A stretch of DNA of 22,732 bases from Alistipes sp. CAG:435 (lineage in GTDB: Bacteria; Bacteroidota; Bacteroidia; Bacteroidales; UBA932). The notes beneath the pieces were generated by a model. The model made no database searches. It saw nothing but the letters and a program-made list of their open reading frames with translations, and had not been told where the DNA came from. The position numbers were made by a program, and so were the translations under genes. The stretch lies in the NCBI GenBank assembly GCA_000433355.1, contig FR893112.1:1-22732 (forward strand), written 5' to 3'. Below are positions 1-9,103 of this stretch, piece by piece (positions within the stretch are counted from its first letter, which is position 1; every line of letters begins with the position of its first letter).

Positions 1-63
1 CTGCACAGCGCCCAAAAACTTTCTCCGAACGCAGTGGGGAGTAAGCGATTGAAAATCAATTAC

Positions 64-107
64 AAAAGCGAAGCCCTTTAGCAGACATCAGCTGAAGGAC
101 TTCGCTT
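64..107 (-). terminator. Intrinsic terminator of the GH92 gene
   Basis: Positions 66-73 pair perfectly with 100-107. After one mismatch (74 against 99) the stem continues through 75-82 with 91-98 (one G-U pair), leaving an 8-base loop. Read on the minus strand the hairpin lies about 40 bases past the GH92 stop codon and is followed by TTTT and further T-rich sequence. The T-tract is weak and interrupted, so efficiency is uncertain. Bases 1-60 to its left hold no gene I can recognise. Confidence 0.6.
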
Positions 108-145
108 AATATGCTGTGAAACAGAGGCTTACCCTTTGCGGGAAG

Positions 146-2488
146 TTACTTTGCTTTTGCGGAAAGCGAGTATGGCTTGTCGGCAGGCTTCTGGCCGCGG
201 GCCTTGTTCGGCCTGGAGGCCATGACGAACTCGAGGGTGCCTCCTTGGAGGAGGTCATCGTGGGTAATGTAGAGTTTCTTGAACTCAACACCGTCGCGCA
301 GTACCTTCTTGACATAGCGGTTCGTGTCGCTCACGCCGTCGGCCTTCACCTCAAGGGTCTTGCCGTTAGGAAGGGCGATACGGGCGTACGGAAGGTACGG
401 AGCGCCGAACACGTACTGGTCGCTTCCGGGGCAGACAGGATAGAATCCAAGCACGCCGAAGATGTACCAAGCGGACATCTGACCGCAATCGTCATTCCCT
501 CCCAATCCGTGAATATCAGGACGATACATCCTGTTGATGATTTCCCTCATCCAGTACTGTGTCTTCCACGGCTGGCTTGTCCAGGCATAGAGATAAGGAA
601 TATGATGGCTCGGCTCGTTGCCGTGTACATAGCCACCGATCAGGCAGTCCTTCGTGATGTCCTCGTTCGTGGCGTAGGCATATTCAGGAAGATCATTGTA
701 GAAGAGTTCGTCAAGAGCGGAGATGAACTTCTTCTCGCCGCCCATCAGATCCATCACGCCATACACGTCCTGCGGGGCGTGGAAAGAGAAGTTCAGCGAG
801 TTGCCCTCGATGAAGCCCTCGCCCATAGTCTGCATAATGTCGAAGTCCTTCTTGAAGGTCCCGTCAGCATACTTAGGACGGGCGAAACCGAGCTCGGTGT
901 CGAACACGTTCCTATAATACTGCGCGCGTGCGAGATATTCATCGGCCACTTTCTCATTGCCAGTGAGGCAGGCGGTGTGCCAGATTGTCCAGTCGTCGTA
1001 AGAATATTCCAGCGTGTTGCTGGCGGCGGTGGAGATCTTGTCGTAAGGCACGTAGCCGAGCCTCATATATTCCCCAAGCCCGGCGTACCAGTCTGCCTTT
1101 GAGGTGGTTACCATCGCCTCAAGGGCGCGGTCGCGGTCGATGTCCAGCCCTTTGGTGATGGCGTCGGCCAGCACAGGGACGGCATGGTAGCCGCTCATGC
1201 ACCAGTTCTCGTTGGCACAATGGCTCCAGACAGGAAGGAAGTGCAGCACGTTCTGGTCGTAGTGGGCCAGCATCGACTCCACCATGTCCCTGTCACGGTC
1301 CGGCTTGAACAGGGCCAGGAACGGATGCTCGGCACGGTAGGTGTCCCAAAGTGAGAACACTGTGTAGTTCGTGAAGCCGTCGGCCTGATGGATCTCGTGG
1401 TCGAGGCCTCTGTACTTCCCGTCCACGTCCATGTAGACTGACGGGTTGATCATCGTGTGGTAGAGGGAAGTGTAGAACATCCTCTTCTCGTCCTCGGTCC
1501 CCTGGACATCGATCTGCGAGAGTTCCTTTTCCCAAGCCGATGTCGCCTCGGCGGCGATCTGGTCGAAAGACTTCCCGGAGGCCTCCGCCGCAAGGTTCTT
1601 CAGTGCGCCCTCCGCACCGGTCGCCGACAGGGCCACCTTCACGGTCAGCTCCGGGTTCCTGGAAGTGGCGAACTTGAACCAGGCCACCAGCTTGCGCCCT
1701 GCCATCGCCGGGAAGTTGTGGTACTGGTCGAACTTGCTCCAGCCTCCTTTATAATTGATCTTCTCCCGGTCCGCGTAGCCATATTCAGAAATAGGCTGCG
1801 AGAAGGAGATCGCGAAGTAGGTGTAGTTCGTGCGGGCCCAGCCGTTGGTGATGCGGTAGCCGGTCAGGAGGGTGTCGTTCCGCACCTGAACCTCCGCCCA
1901 GAGGGTCTTGCCGTCGTAGTTGTAGATTCCGTGGATGAGATCCAGAATCACCTGCCCGTCAACTCCTTTAGGGAATGAATATTCATGGACTCCGACTCTC
2001 GTGGTGGCGGTCAGACGAGCCTTTACGCCATAGTCGTCCAGCGTCACCTCGTAGCGTCCCGCCGAGGCTTTCTCCGTGGAGTGCGAGAAGCGGCTGCGGT
2101 AGCCGCCGTCCGGGTTGTCCGCCGTGCCGGGGTTAAGTCTCAGCGCTCCCGTGGTCGGCATCAGGAGGATGTCGCCCAGGTCGGAGTGTCCCGTGCCGCT
2201 GAAGTGGGTGTGGCTGAACCCGACGATCGTAGGGTCTGAGTAACGGTAGCCGGCACAATATTCATAAGCCCTCGGCTGGTATTTCCCGTTCACATTGTGA
2301 GGGATGGTGTCCGTGTCAGGACTAAGCTGGACTCCGCCGAAAGGCACGCACGCCCCCGGAAAAGTGTGTCCCATTCCGTCGGTGCCGATGAACGGATCTA
2401 CATAACTTGCCTTGGAGGAAGGCTGCTGCGCGGACGCGCCAACGCAGAGAAGCAGGAACAATCCTGCGTTAAACAATTTAAATTTCAT
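146..2488 (-). CDS. Secreted GH92 family alpha-mannosidase
   Basis: A 780-residue exo-acting, calcium-dependent alpha-mannosidase of glycoside hydrolase family 92, which removes terminal alpha-linked mannose with inversion. Residues 1-20 are a signal peptide ending in GASA before QQ, so it is periplasmic or exported; there is no lipobox Cys. The N-terminal beta-sandwich starts with the family hallmark YVDPFIGTDGMGHTFPGA (29-46), followed by FSHTHFSGTGHSD (91-103). The (alpha/alpha)6 barrel carries IEGNSLNFSF with the probable catalytic acid Glu561, HGNEPSHHIPYLY (622-634), and GGNDDCGQMSAWY (663-675) with the probable base among Asp666/Asp667. Catalytic roles are assigned by recalled alignment to characterised GH92 enzymes. 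Length is normal and both ends look intact. It is transcribed divergently from the SusC operon, so it is probably co-induced. Linkage specificity (alpha-1,2, -1,3 or -1,6) cannot be fixed from sequence alone; alpha-1,2 is most common in the family. Confidence 0.96.
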   Translation of the reverse strand: MKFKLFNAGLFLLLCVGASAQQPSSKASYVDPFIGTDGMGHTFPGACVPFGGVQLSPDTDTIPHNVNGKYQPRAYEYCAGYRYSDPTIVGFSHTHFSGTGHSDLGDILLMPTTGALRLNPGTADNPDGGYRSRFSHSTEKASAGRYEVTLDDYGVKARLTATTRVGVHEYSFPKGVDGQVILDLIHGIYNYDGKTLWAEVQVRNDTLLTGYRITNGWARTNYTYFAISFSQPISEYGYADREKINYKGGWSKFDQYHNFPAMAGRKLVAWFKFATSRNPELTVKVALSATGAEGALKNLAAEASGKSFDQIAAEATSAWEKELSQIDVQGTEDEKRMFYTSLYHTMINPSVYMDVDGKYRGLDHEIHQADGFTNYTVFSLWDTYRAEHPFLALFKPDRDRDMVESMLAHYDQNVLHFLPVWSHCANENWCMSGYHAVPVLADAITKGLDIDRDRALEAMVTTSKADWYAGLGEYMRLGYVPYDKISTAASNTLEYSYDDWTIWHTACLTGNEKVADEYLARAQYYRNVFDTELGFARPKYADGTFKKDFDIMQTMGEGFIEGNSLNFSFHAPQDVYGVMDLMGGEKKFISALDELFYNDLPEYAYATNEDITKDCLIGGYVHGNEPSHHIPYLYAWTSQPWKTQYWMREIINRMYRPDIHGLGGNDDCGQMSAWYIFGVLGFYPVCPGSDQYVFGAPYLPYARIALPNGKTLEVKADGVSDTNRYVKKVLRDGVEFKKLYITHDDLLQGGTLEFVMASRPNKARGQKPADKPYSLSAKAK

Positions 2489-2492
2489 AGGT

Positions 2493-2525
2493 CAAATATA
2501 CGTAAAACTATTGTTTTTTGTTAAA
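2493..2525 (-). promoter_or_regulatory. Candidate promoter of the GH92 gene
   Basis: On the minus strand, 2500-2493 reads TATATTTG, a perfect match to the Bacteroidetes -7 consensus TAnnTTTG. A weak -33 match (TTTA instead of TTTG) lies 21 bases upstream at 2525-2522. The predicted transcript start is about 2489, essentially at the ATG (2488), which would make the mRNA leaderless. The region is AT-rich, so a chance match is possible. Confidence 0.45.
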
Positions 2526-2555
2526 TTGTGGCTAAATTTGTTTTTCATATCTTTG
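2525..2555 (+). promoter_or_regulatory. Candidate promoter of the SusC operon
   Basis: TATCTTTG at 2548-2555 matches the Bacteroidetes -7 consensus TAnnTTTG exactly. ATTG at 2525-2528, 19 bases upstream, is a 3-of-4 match to the -33 TTTG. A second exact -7 match, TAAATTTG, sits at 2533-2540. The predicted start near 2559 gives a leader of about 105 bases before the susC-like ATG, a usual length for such operons. Confidence 0.55.
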
Positions 2556-2663
2556 CGCCAAGAGTTTTTGGTACGCATTGGTTAAATCGGTTTATCATCA
2601 AGTAGGACTCATATATTAAAGATAGGTAACACTTTTTTAACAACAAATTTTATAAAAACGTTT

Positions 2664-5600
2664 ATGTCTTTCAAAAAGATCGCAATGACGCTTGCGCTCA
2701 TCCTGAGCACCGTTGCGGCCGTGGCCCAGACCAAGACCGTCAAGGGTGTGATCTACGAGGAGGAGACTGGCGAGCCTATGCCGGGAGCGACGGTCTCCGT
2801 CGAGGGTTCCACCCGAGGTGTGATGACCGACCTTGACGGCTCGTTCGAGCTGACCGGTGTCAAGCCTACCGACAAGCTAAAGTTTGAGTGCCTTGGAAAG
2901 GAGACTCAGGTTCTGCAGGTCGGTACTATGACCAACTTCGTCGTGAAACTCAAAAACGCGGCAAACGAACTTGACGAGGTGACTGTGGTCGCCTTCGGTA
3001 AACAGAGGAAGGAGAGCGTCATCGGCTCCATCTCCACGGTTGATGTCAAGACCCTGAAGGTTCCTTCCAGCAACCTCACCACCGCCCTGGCCGGAAACGT
3101 GGCAGGTGTGATCGCCTACCAGCGTACCGGTGAGCCTGGACAGGACAACGCCGACTTCTTCGTGCGTGGTATCACCACGTTCGGCGCGAACACCAGCCCT
3201 CTGATCCTCATCGACAACATCGAGCTTACCTCCACTGACCTCGCCCGCCTTCAGCCGGACGACATCGAGAGCTTCTCGATCATGAAGGACGCCACGGCGA
3301 CGGCCCTTTACGGAGCCCGCGGAGCCAACGGTGTGATCTTCGTGACCACCAAGCGCGGTCAGGAAGGCCCGGCGAAAATCTTCGCCCGTGTCGAGACCTC
3401 GATCTCCGCCCCGACCGATGTGGTCGAGCTGGCTGATCCTGTGACCTACATGAAGTCGTACAACGAGGCCATCTCCACCCGTGACCCTCTCGGAGAGTTG
3501 ATGTACACCTACGACAAGATCGAGCAGACCGGAAAACCGGGCGCCAACCGCCTCATCTATCCGGCCAACGACTGGTACGACATGCTTTTCAAGGACTTTG
3601 CCACAAGCTATCGCGCAAACGTTTCAGCGCGTGGTGGAGGCAAGGTTGCGACCTACTATGTGTCCGGTGCCTACACCGAGGACACGGGTGTTCTGAAAGT
3701 CGATAAGCGCAACAGTTTCAACAACAACATCGACGACAAGAACTACACCCTGCGCTCCAACGTGGACATCAACGTCACCCCGACAACGAAGCTGGCTGTC
3801 CGTCTGACCGGTAACTTCAGGGATTATCAAGGCCCTCTGAACGGAGGTAGCGATGTCTATCGCCAGGTCATGCACTCCGACCCTGTGCTCTTCCCGGCCT
3901 ACTACCCGGTGGACGACGAGCACGTGGGGATCCAGCACATCATGTTCGGTAACTACGAGGATGGCTCCTACATCAACCCTTATGCCAACCTTGTCAAGGG
4001 CTACAAGAACTACCAGCGCTCCCAGATGATCGCCGCCGTACAGCTTGAGCAGGATCTCAAGTTCATCACCAAGGGTCTGTCGTTCATGACATTGTTCAAC
4101 CTCACAAGGTTGTCCGAATTTACAGTGAACCGCCAGTTCAATCCTTATTGGTACAGGCTGGATCGTTACGACTCCTACACGGGAGAGTACCACGTCAACC
4201 GCATCAACGAAAACGGAACGGACTACCTGACATATTCCGAGAGTGGGAAGACGGTGAAGAACACGATGTACTCCGAGACCCGCCTGAACTACAACCGCTC
4301 ATTTGGAAAGCACGACGTGACAGGACTTCTGGTTTTCACCGCCAGCGAGTCCCTGACCGCCAACGCCGGCTCACTCCAGCTGTCCCTGCCATCGCGCAAC
4401 GCCGGCCTTTCCGGACGTTTCACCTACGGCTACGACAAGAGGTATTTTGTTGAATATAACTTCGGCTATAATGGTTCCGAGCGTTTCCACAAGTCCCACC
4501 GCTGGGGATTCTTCCCTTCGGCGGGTCTCGCGTGGATGATGTCCAACGAGAAGTGGTTCAAGCCGTTGACCAAGGTGGTCAGCAATCTCAAGCTGCGCTA
4601 CTCCTACGGTCTTGTCGGCAACGACAACATCGGCTCAAGCTCCAACCGTTTCTACTACCTGTCGGAGATGAGCATGAACAACAGCGGTCTGGGCGCGACA
4701 TTCGGTGAGACCAGAAACGTGAGCTACAACGGTATCGGAGTCGTGCGCTACGCCAACGAGGCCATCACCTGGGAGAAGTCCTACAAGAGCAACTACGCCC
4801 TCGAGCTGGGTCTATTCAAAAAGCTCGACATCATCGCCGAGTACTTCACCGAGCACCGCACCGACATATTCATGCAGCGCGCCGACATCCCTAACACCAT
4901 GGGTCTCCAGGCCGCCGTCTACGGCAACATCGGCCAGGCCCGCTCTAAGGGTATCGACATCCAGGCCGACTACAAGCAGGCCTGGGCCAGCGGCCTCTGG
5001 GCATCCGCGAGGGCGAACTTCACCTACTCCACCGGCAAGTATGATGTCTATGAGGAGCCTACTTATCCGGAGTCCTACCGCCAGCACGCCGGCAGGTCGA
5101 TCAGGCAGACCTGGGGTTACATCGCCGAGCGTCTGTTCGTCGATGACGAGGATGCCGCCAACAGCCCTTCGCAGGCCGCTTTCGGTAGCCAGTACGGTGG
5201 AGGTGACATCAAGTACACCGATGTCAACGGTGACGGTGTGATCACCAACGCGGACATGGTGCCGATCGGCTATCCGACCTCCCCGGAGATCATCTACGGG
5301 TTCGGTGTGTCCCTCGGTCACAAGGGCTTCGATTTCTCGGTGTTCTTCCAAGGTCTGGGACGCGAGTCTTTCTGGATTGACGCCACAAGCGCCTACAGCA
5401 CGAAGTACAACAAGTACGGAACAGCTCCGTTTGTCAACAACGGACAGCTTCTGAAGGCCTATTCCGACAGCCACTGGAGCGAGGACAACCGTGACATCTA
5501 CGCCCTCTACCCACGCTACAGCGCCTACGAGAACCACAACAACACACAGGTCAGCACCTGGTGGATGAGGGACGGCTCCTTCGTCCGTCTCAAGCAGATG

Positions 5601-5792
5601 GAGTTCGGCTACACTCTTCCTCAGAAGCTTACCAACAAGATCCACATCGACAATCTACGCGTCTACTTCCAGGGCAACAACCTCCTGTGCTGGAGCAAGT
5701 TCAAACTCTGGGATCCGGAGCTCGCCGGAGAGGGATTCAACTACCCGATCCAGAGGACTTTCAACATCGGTGTGAACGTGACATTCAAATAA
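2664..5792 (+). CDS. SusC/RagA-type TonB-dependent outer-membrane transporter
   Basis: A 1042-residue outer-membrane beta-barrel that imports oligosaccharides bound by its SusD partner, powered by TonB/ExbBD. In order: signal peptide (1-21, ending VAAVAQ), carboxypeptidase-regulatory-like beta domain (about 26-97, with GEPMPGATVSVEGS), TonB box-like DEVTVVA (104-110), plug domain (about 115-235, with FFVRGI and the SusC signature SIMKDATATALYGARGANG at 205-223), then the barrel. An EF-hand-like loop DVNGDG begins at residue 853, as in many SusC proteins. The C-terminus (NIGVNVTFK) is a typical terminal barrel strand. There is no N-terminal STN domain, so it does not look like a direct transducer to an anti-sigma factor. 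The ATG at 2664 gives the signal peptide directly. It is the first gene of the operon; the susD-like gene follows after 9 bases. Confidence 0.97.
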   Translation: MSFKKIAMTLALILSTVAAVAQTKTVKGVIYEEETGEPMPGATVSVEGSTRGVMTDLDGSFELTGVKPTDKLKFECLGKETQVLQVGTMTNFVVKLKNAANELDEVTVVAFGKQRKESVIGSISTVDVKTLKVPSSNLTTALAGNVAGVIAYQRTGEPGQDNADFFVRGITTFGANTSPLILIDNIELTSTDLARLQPDDIESFSIMKDATATALYGARGANGVIFVTTKRGQEGPAKIFARVETSISAPTDVVELADPVTYMKSYNEAISTRDPLGELMYTYDKIEQTGKPGANRLIYPANDWYDMLFKDFATSYRANVSARGGGKVATYYVSGAYTEDTGVLKVDKRNSFNNNIDDKNYTLRSNVDINVTPTTKLAVRLTGNFRDYQGPLNGGSDVYRQVMHSDPVLFPAYYPVDDEHVGIQHIMFGNYEDGSYINPYANLVKGYKNYQRSQMIAAVQLEQDLKFITKGLSFMTLFNLTRLSEFTVNRQFNPYWYRLDRYDSYTGEYHVNRINENGTDYLTYSESGKTVKNTMYSETRLNYNRSFGKHDVTGLLVFTASESLTANAGSLQLSLPSRNAGLSGRFTYGYDKRYFVEYNFGYNGSERFHKSHRWGFFPSAGLAWMMSNEKWFKPLTKVVSNLKLRYSYGLVGNDNIGSSSNRFYYLSEMSMNNSGLGATFGETRNVSYNGIGVVRYANEAITWEKSYKSNYALELGLFKKLDIIAEYFTEHRTDIFMQRADIPNTMGLQAAVYGNIGQARSKGIDIQADYKQAWASGLWASARANFTYSTGKYDVYEEPTYPESYRQHAGRSIRQTWGYIAERLFVDDEDAANSPSQAAFGSQYGGGDIKYTDVNGDGVITNADMVPIGYPTSPEIIYGFGVSLGHKGFDFSVFFQGLGRESFWIDATSAYSTKYNKYGTAPFVNNGQLLKAYSDSHWSEDNRDIYALYPRYSAYENHNNTQVSTWWMRDGSFVRLKQMEFGYTLPQKLTNKIHIDNLRVYFQGNNLLCWSKFKLWDPELAGEGFNYPIQRTFNIGVNVTFK

Positions 5793-5801
5793 TCTTCGAC
5801 T

Positions 5802-7772
5802 ATGAACATGTGCAAGAATATTCATAAATCAATAGCGTCCTCCCTTGCGGCCGCGGCCTTGCTGCTGGGGTCGGCGGGCTGCAACGACTTCCTCAACGTG
5901 GTTCCTGACGACGGTCTGCCGTCGATCGAGACCGCGTTCAACCTCAGGTCCTCGGCTATCCGCTATCTGGCCACCTGCTATTCCTACATGACCCTTGAGG
6001 GTTCTATGGGCAACGACCCGGCCATGCTCGGAAGCGATGAGTACTGGGATCTTTATGGCCGTACCACGACCAACACCACCGGCCGTGTGCCGTTCACGAT
6101 GTCCTACATCGCCAGAGGCAACATGACCGCCAACAGCGTGTTCGCCAATGACTGGGCAGACATGTACCAAGGAATCCGCTGTTGTGACATCTTTGTCGAC
6201 AATATCGGTAAGGTCCCGGACATGGATGAGACGGAGAAGGCGCAGTGGATCGCCGAGGTGACATTCCTCAAGGCCTACTTCCACTTCAACCTTGTCCGCA
6301 AGTGGGGACCGGTCCCGATTGTACGCGAGAGCCTCCCTATCGACTCCTCTGTCGATGAGGTTCGTGTCCACCGCAACAACATCGATGAGTGCTTCGACTT
6401 TATCATTGAACTTCTGGACAAGGCGATGCCTGACCTTCCGCTCATCAATCCATCGGTTGATGAATATGGTCGCGTCAACAAGGCCATCTGTGCCGCCTTC
6501 AAGGCCAAGGTAGCGGTCTACGCCGCCAGCCCGCTTTTCAACGGCAACTCCGAACAGGCGGCTCTCGTGGACACAGACGGAACCACGAGGCTGTTTCCGG
6601 AGAAGACAGATGATGAGAAGCTCGTCCGTTGGACAGCCGCCATGGAGGCCTGCCGCGAGGCCATCGCAGTCTCCGAGGAGGCCAACATTTCCCTCTACGA
6701 GGGCGATGACATCACCTACCGCATGACAGACTCCCTCAAGACCACTTTGACCCTCCGCAACGCATTCAACCAGAAGTGGAACAGCGAGCTCATCTGGGGC
6801 AACACACAGCCGAATCCCGGAACAATGAATATGTACCACAAGCTCTGCATGCCGATCCTCAACGGGTACACCGACATGCTCGGAGGCTACATATTCATCG
6901 GCGTTCCGCTCAAGATAGCCGAGCAGTTCTACACCGTGCACGGGCTTCCTATCGCCAACGATTCCGAATGGGCGAACATCAACCCGATGGATCTGCGTGT
7001 CGGCGATGACCAGCATGCCTACTACATCTGCAAGGGCTACACCACCATCAAGCTCAACTTCGACCGAGAGCCGAGGTACTACGCCTCTCTCGGATTCGAC
7101 GGAGGCAACTGGCTCGGGCAGCTTGGTAACTTCAACGACCTCAAACCGGAGGATGTTCACTATGTGGCCTGCAGGATGGGTGGTACACATGCCAAGAGAG
7201 GCAACCAGACAGGTCCGGTGACAGGATTCTTCCCGAAGAAGCATTTCCCGATTCAGGCGACCTGGACTGGCAACAACACATTCACCGGCTCCGGCACCAC
7301 ATGGTACCCTTGGCCGATGATCCGTCTGTCCGACCTCTACCTCCTCTATGCCGAGGCGATCAACGAGGCGGAAGGCCCGAACGGAGCGCACAGTGATGAC
7401 CTGTTCAAGTACATCAACGCCGTCCGTGAGCGCGCGAAGATCCCTGACGTGAAGACCGCCTGGGACACCTACAGCAACAGTCCGGGTTATTACAACACAA
7501 AGGTCGGAATGCGCGCCATCATCCACAGGGAGCGTCTCAACGAACTGGCTTTCGAAAGTCAGAGGTTCTGGGATCTTCGCAGATGGAAGGAGGCCGCCGC
7601 CGAGTACCAGAAAGGAATATACGGATTCGACATTGTATCCGCTTTGCCTGAGGACTACTACGTAAAGAAGTTCATCTATGAACAGAAGTTCGGACTGAAA
7701 GACTACTTCTGGCCAATCCCGACAAGCTACATTGAGATCAACCCTAACCTTGTGCAGAACATCGGTTGGTAA
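5802..7772 (+). CDS. SusD/RagB-type glycan-binding outer-membrane lipoprotein
   Basis: A 656-residue surface lipoprotein that caps the adjacent SusC barrel and delivers glycan to it. The lipobox ends SAGC with the lipidated Cys27, followed by NDFLNVVPDD, the usual SusD start. The N-terminal TPR-like half contains FLKAYFHFNLVRKWGPVPIV (about 155-175). The C-terminal RagB/SusD half contains RLSDLYLLYAEAINEAEG and ERLNELAFESQRFWDLRRWK, both typical of the family, and the last residues (NPNLVQNIGW) fit a full-length protein. The 9-base gap after the transporter gene supports a working SusC/SusD pair. A second Met at residue 3 would give an equally good signal peptide. Confidence 0.97.
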   Translation: MNMCKNIHKSIASSLAAAALLLGSAGCNDFLNVVPDDGLPSIETAFNLRSSAIRYLATCYSYMTLEGSMGNDPAMLGSDEYWDLYGRTTTNTTGRVPFTMSYIARGNMTANSVFANDWADMYQGIRCCDIFVDNIGKVPDMDETEKAQWIAEVTFLKAYFHFNLVRKWGPVPIVRESLPIDSSVDEVRVHRNNIDECFDFIIELLDKAMPDLPLINPSVDEYGRVNKAICAAFKAKVAVYAASPLFNGNSEQAALVDTDGTTRLFPEKTDDEKLVRWTAAMEACREAIAVSEEANISLYEGDDITYRMTDSLKTTLTLRNAFNQKWNSELIWGNTQPNPGTMNMYHKLCMPILNGYTDMLGGYIFIGVPLKIAEQFYTVHGLPIANDSEWANINPMDLRVGDDQHAYYICKGYTTIKLNFDREPRYYASLGFDGGNWLGQLGNFNDLKPEDVHYVACRMGGTHAKRGNQTGPVTGFFPKKHFPIQATWTGNNTFTGSGTTWYPWPMIRLSDLYLLYAEAINEAEGPNGAHSDDLFKYINAVRERAKIPDVKTAWDTYSNSPGYYNTKVGMRAIIHRERLNELAFESQRFWDLRRWKEAAAEYQKGIYGFDIVSALPEDYYVKKFIYEQKFGLKDYFWPIPTSYIEINPNLVQNIGW

Positions 7773-7789
7773 CTTAAGAATCATCGCAA

Positions 7790-9091
7790 ATGAAAAAAGT
7801 AATATTATTATCAACAACATTAATCGCATCTTTGCTGCTGGTTTCCGGCTGTGCCGATGACAACCACGGCAGAATTGACCAGCTCGACAAGGGCCTCCCG
7901 GCTCCACAGCCAGTTGAGGTCACCGGTGTCAAACCAACGAGCGGTGGGGCTGTCCTCTGGGTCAGGATCCCTGATGACAAGAACATAAAAGGCGTTGTCG
8001 CCACCTATAAACGTGGCGGAGTGGAAGTCGAATCCAAAATCTCCAGATATGTCGATAGCCTGGAGGTTGAAGGCTTCGCTGACACCCAGGAACATGAGAT
8101 TCAAGTCTGCTCATTCAACATCAATGAAGATAAATCAACCCCTGTCACAGTCAAATTCAACCCTTTGAAACCGGCGATACAGACTGTCTCCCCGACTATC
8201 ATTTCAGCCGCGGGCGGTGTCAAGGTGAAGATCACAGGCAATGAGAGCAAGGCGAACATCGCCGTCTGCATCCTTCGTGACGGGGATGTCAACAATGCCG
8301 GTAAGCCTGTCTCTGAAATCAAATGGAAGGAGGTCACGACTCTGTTCACGGCCAGTGACAGCATCACTCTAACAAGACGTGGAATCGAGCCTAAAGAGGC
8401 AATCTTCGGAGTCTATGTCAGAGATCGTTGGGGCAATGTGTCCGACACCCTGACCGCAGTGCTCACTCCGGCGCTGGAAGTGCAGATTCCTAAGTCCGGG
8501 TTCAAAGGTGCGTATCTTGAGGATGACAATGTCTTCTCTATGGAGGATGAACGCTCAACTTATCCTCTCAAAGGCCTTTGGGATGGATCCGGCGCATCTT
8601 CGACAGGCCACTTTCTGGCGGTTGACAAGGTTCCTATTCCTTGCTGGTTCACGATCGACCTCGGCTGTGTGGCTGCGCTCAGCCGTATCGCGACACTCCC
8701 GCGTATCGCTTATCCGGAACTTTTCGGTGACGCGCACCCGCGCAACTTCGAGTTCTGGGGCAGCATGAACCCTTCAGGAAAAGAGGGCAAGGGCGAGCAT
8801 GGTTTTGACGACTCTTGGTTCTGCCTTGGCAAATTCGTTCAGTACAAACCTTCCGGCTATAATCCTGACGGTTCAGTCGGAATTGTCACACCGGAAGACG
8901 TGGAGGCATTCAACGGAGGCAATGATTTTGAGCTGAACAGCGATGAATATCCTCACGCCTATGATCAGATTCGTTATTTGAGGGTCGTTCTCACATCTTT
9001 CGCCTCCTGGGCGATGCCTGACGCTACTGTCGGTGCTCTTCAGTTCGGTGAGGTCACACCTTACGGTGAGGTTGTGAAAGAATCCTTATAA
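7790..9091 (+). CDS. PUL lipoprotein with DUF4959, DUF5126 and DUF5000-like domains
   Basis: A 433-residue lipoprotein (lipobox LVSGC, Cys21, followed by ADD). The likely order is DUF4959 (about 22-125, fibronectin-like, with LPAPQPVEVTGVKPTSGGAV), DUF5126 (about 126-230, with GVYVRDRWGNVSDT), and DUF5000 (about 255-425), which resembles an F5/8-type galactose-binding-like fold (PIPCWFTIDLG, HPRNFEFWGS, RYLRVVLTS). This three-domain order is common in genes just downstream of SusC/SusD. Such proteins are thought to be surface glycan-binding proteins, but the ligand is unknown. Domain names are from memory of motif patterns. Start ATG lies 17 bases after the susD-like stop in an A-rich leader, with no Shine-Dalgarno site. 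Confidence 0.88.
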   Translation: MKKVILLSTTLIASLLLVSGCADDNHGRIDQLDKGLPAPQPVEVTGVKPTSGGAVLWVRIPDDKNIKGVVATYKRGGVEVESKISRYVDSLEVEGFADTQEHEIQVCSFNINEDKSTPVTVKFNPLKPAIQTVSPTIISAAGGVKVKITGNESKANIAVCILRDGDVNNAGKPVSEIKWKEVTTLFTASDSITLTRRGIEPKEAIFGVYVRDRWGNVSDTLTAVLTPALEVQIPKSGFKGAYLEDDNVFSMEDERSTYPLKGLWDGSGASSTGHFLAVDKVPIPCWFTIDLGCVAALSRIATLPRIAYPELFGDAHPRNFEFWGSMNPSGKEGKGEHGFDDSWFCLGKFVQYKPSGYNPDGSVGIVTPEDVEAFNGGNDFELNSDEYPHAYDQIRYLRVVLTSFASWAMPDATVGALQFGEVTPYGEVVKESL

Positions 9092-9103
9092 TACTTAAAG
9101 ACT

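Noticed and set aside
1..81. Open frame from base 1 to a TAG at 79-81 at the left edge
   Set aside because: Too short to judge, no recognisable motif, and its end falls inside the hairpin that serves as the GH92 terminator.
153..170. TTTTGCGGAAAG near the GH92 3' end resembling the half-site found upstream of the ATPase
   Set aside because: It is a single partial match inside coding sequence without an inverted partner at the 15-base spacing.
116..1102. A 328-codon plus-strand frame opposite the GH92 gene
   Set aside because: It is antisense to a complete, strongly conserved GH92 enzyme, has no recognisable motif, and overlaps the gene's 3' end.
5829..7907. A 692-codon open frame on the minus strand, antisense to the SusD-like gene
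   Set aside because: It lies fully opposite a clear SusD gene and shows no domain. Open antisense frames are expected from GC-biased third codon positions.
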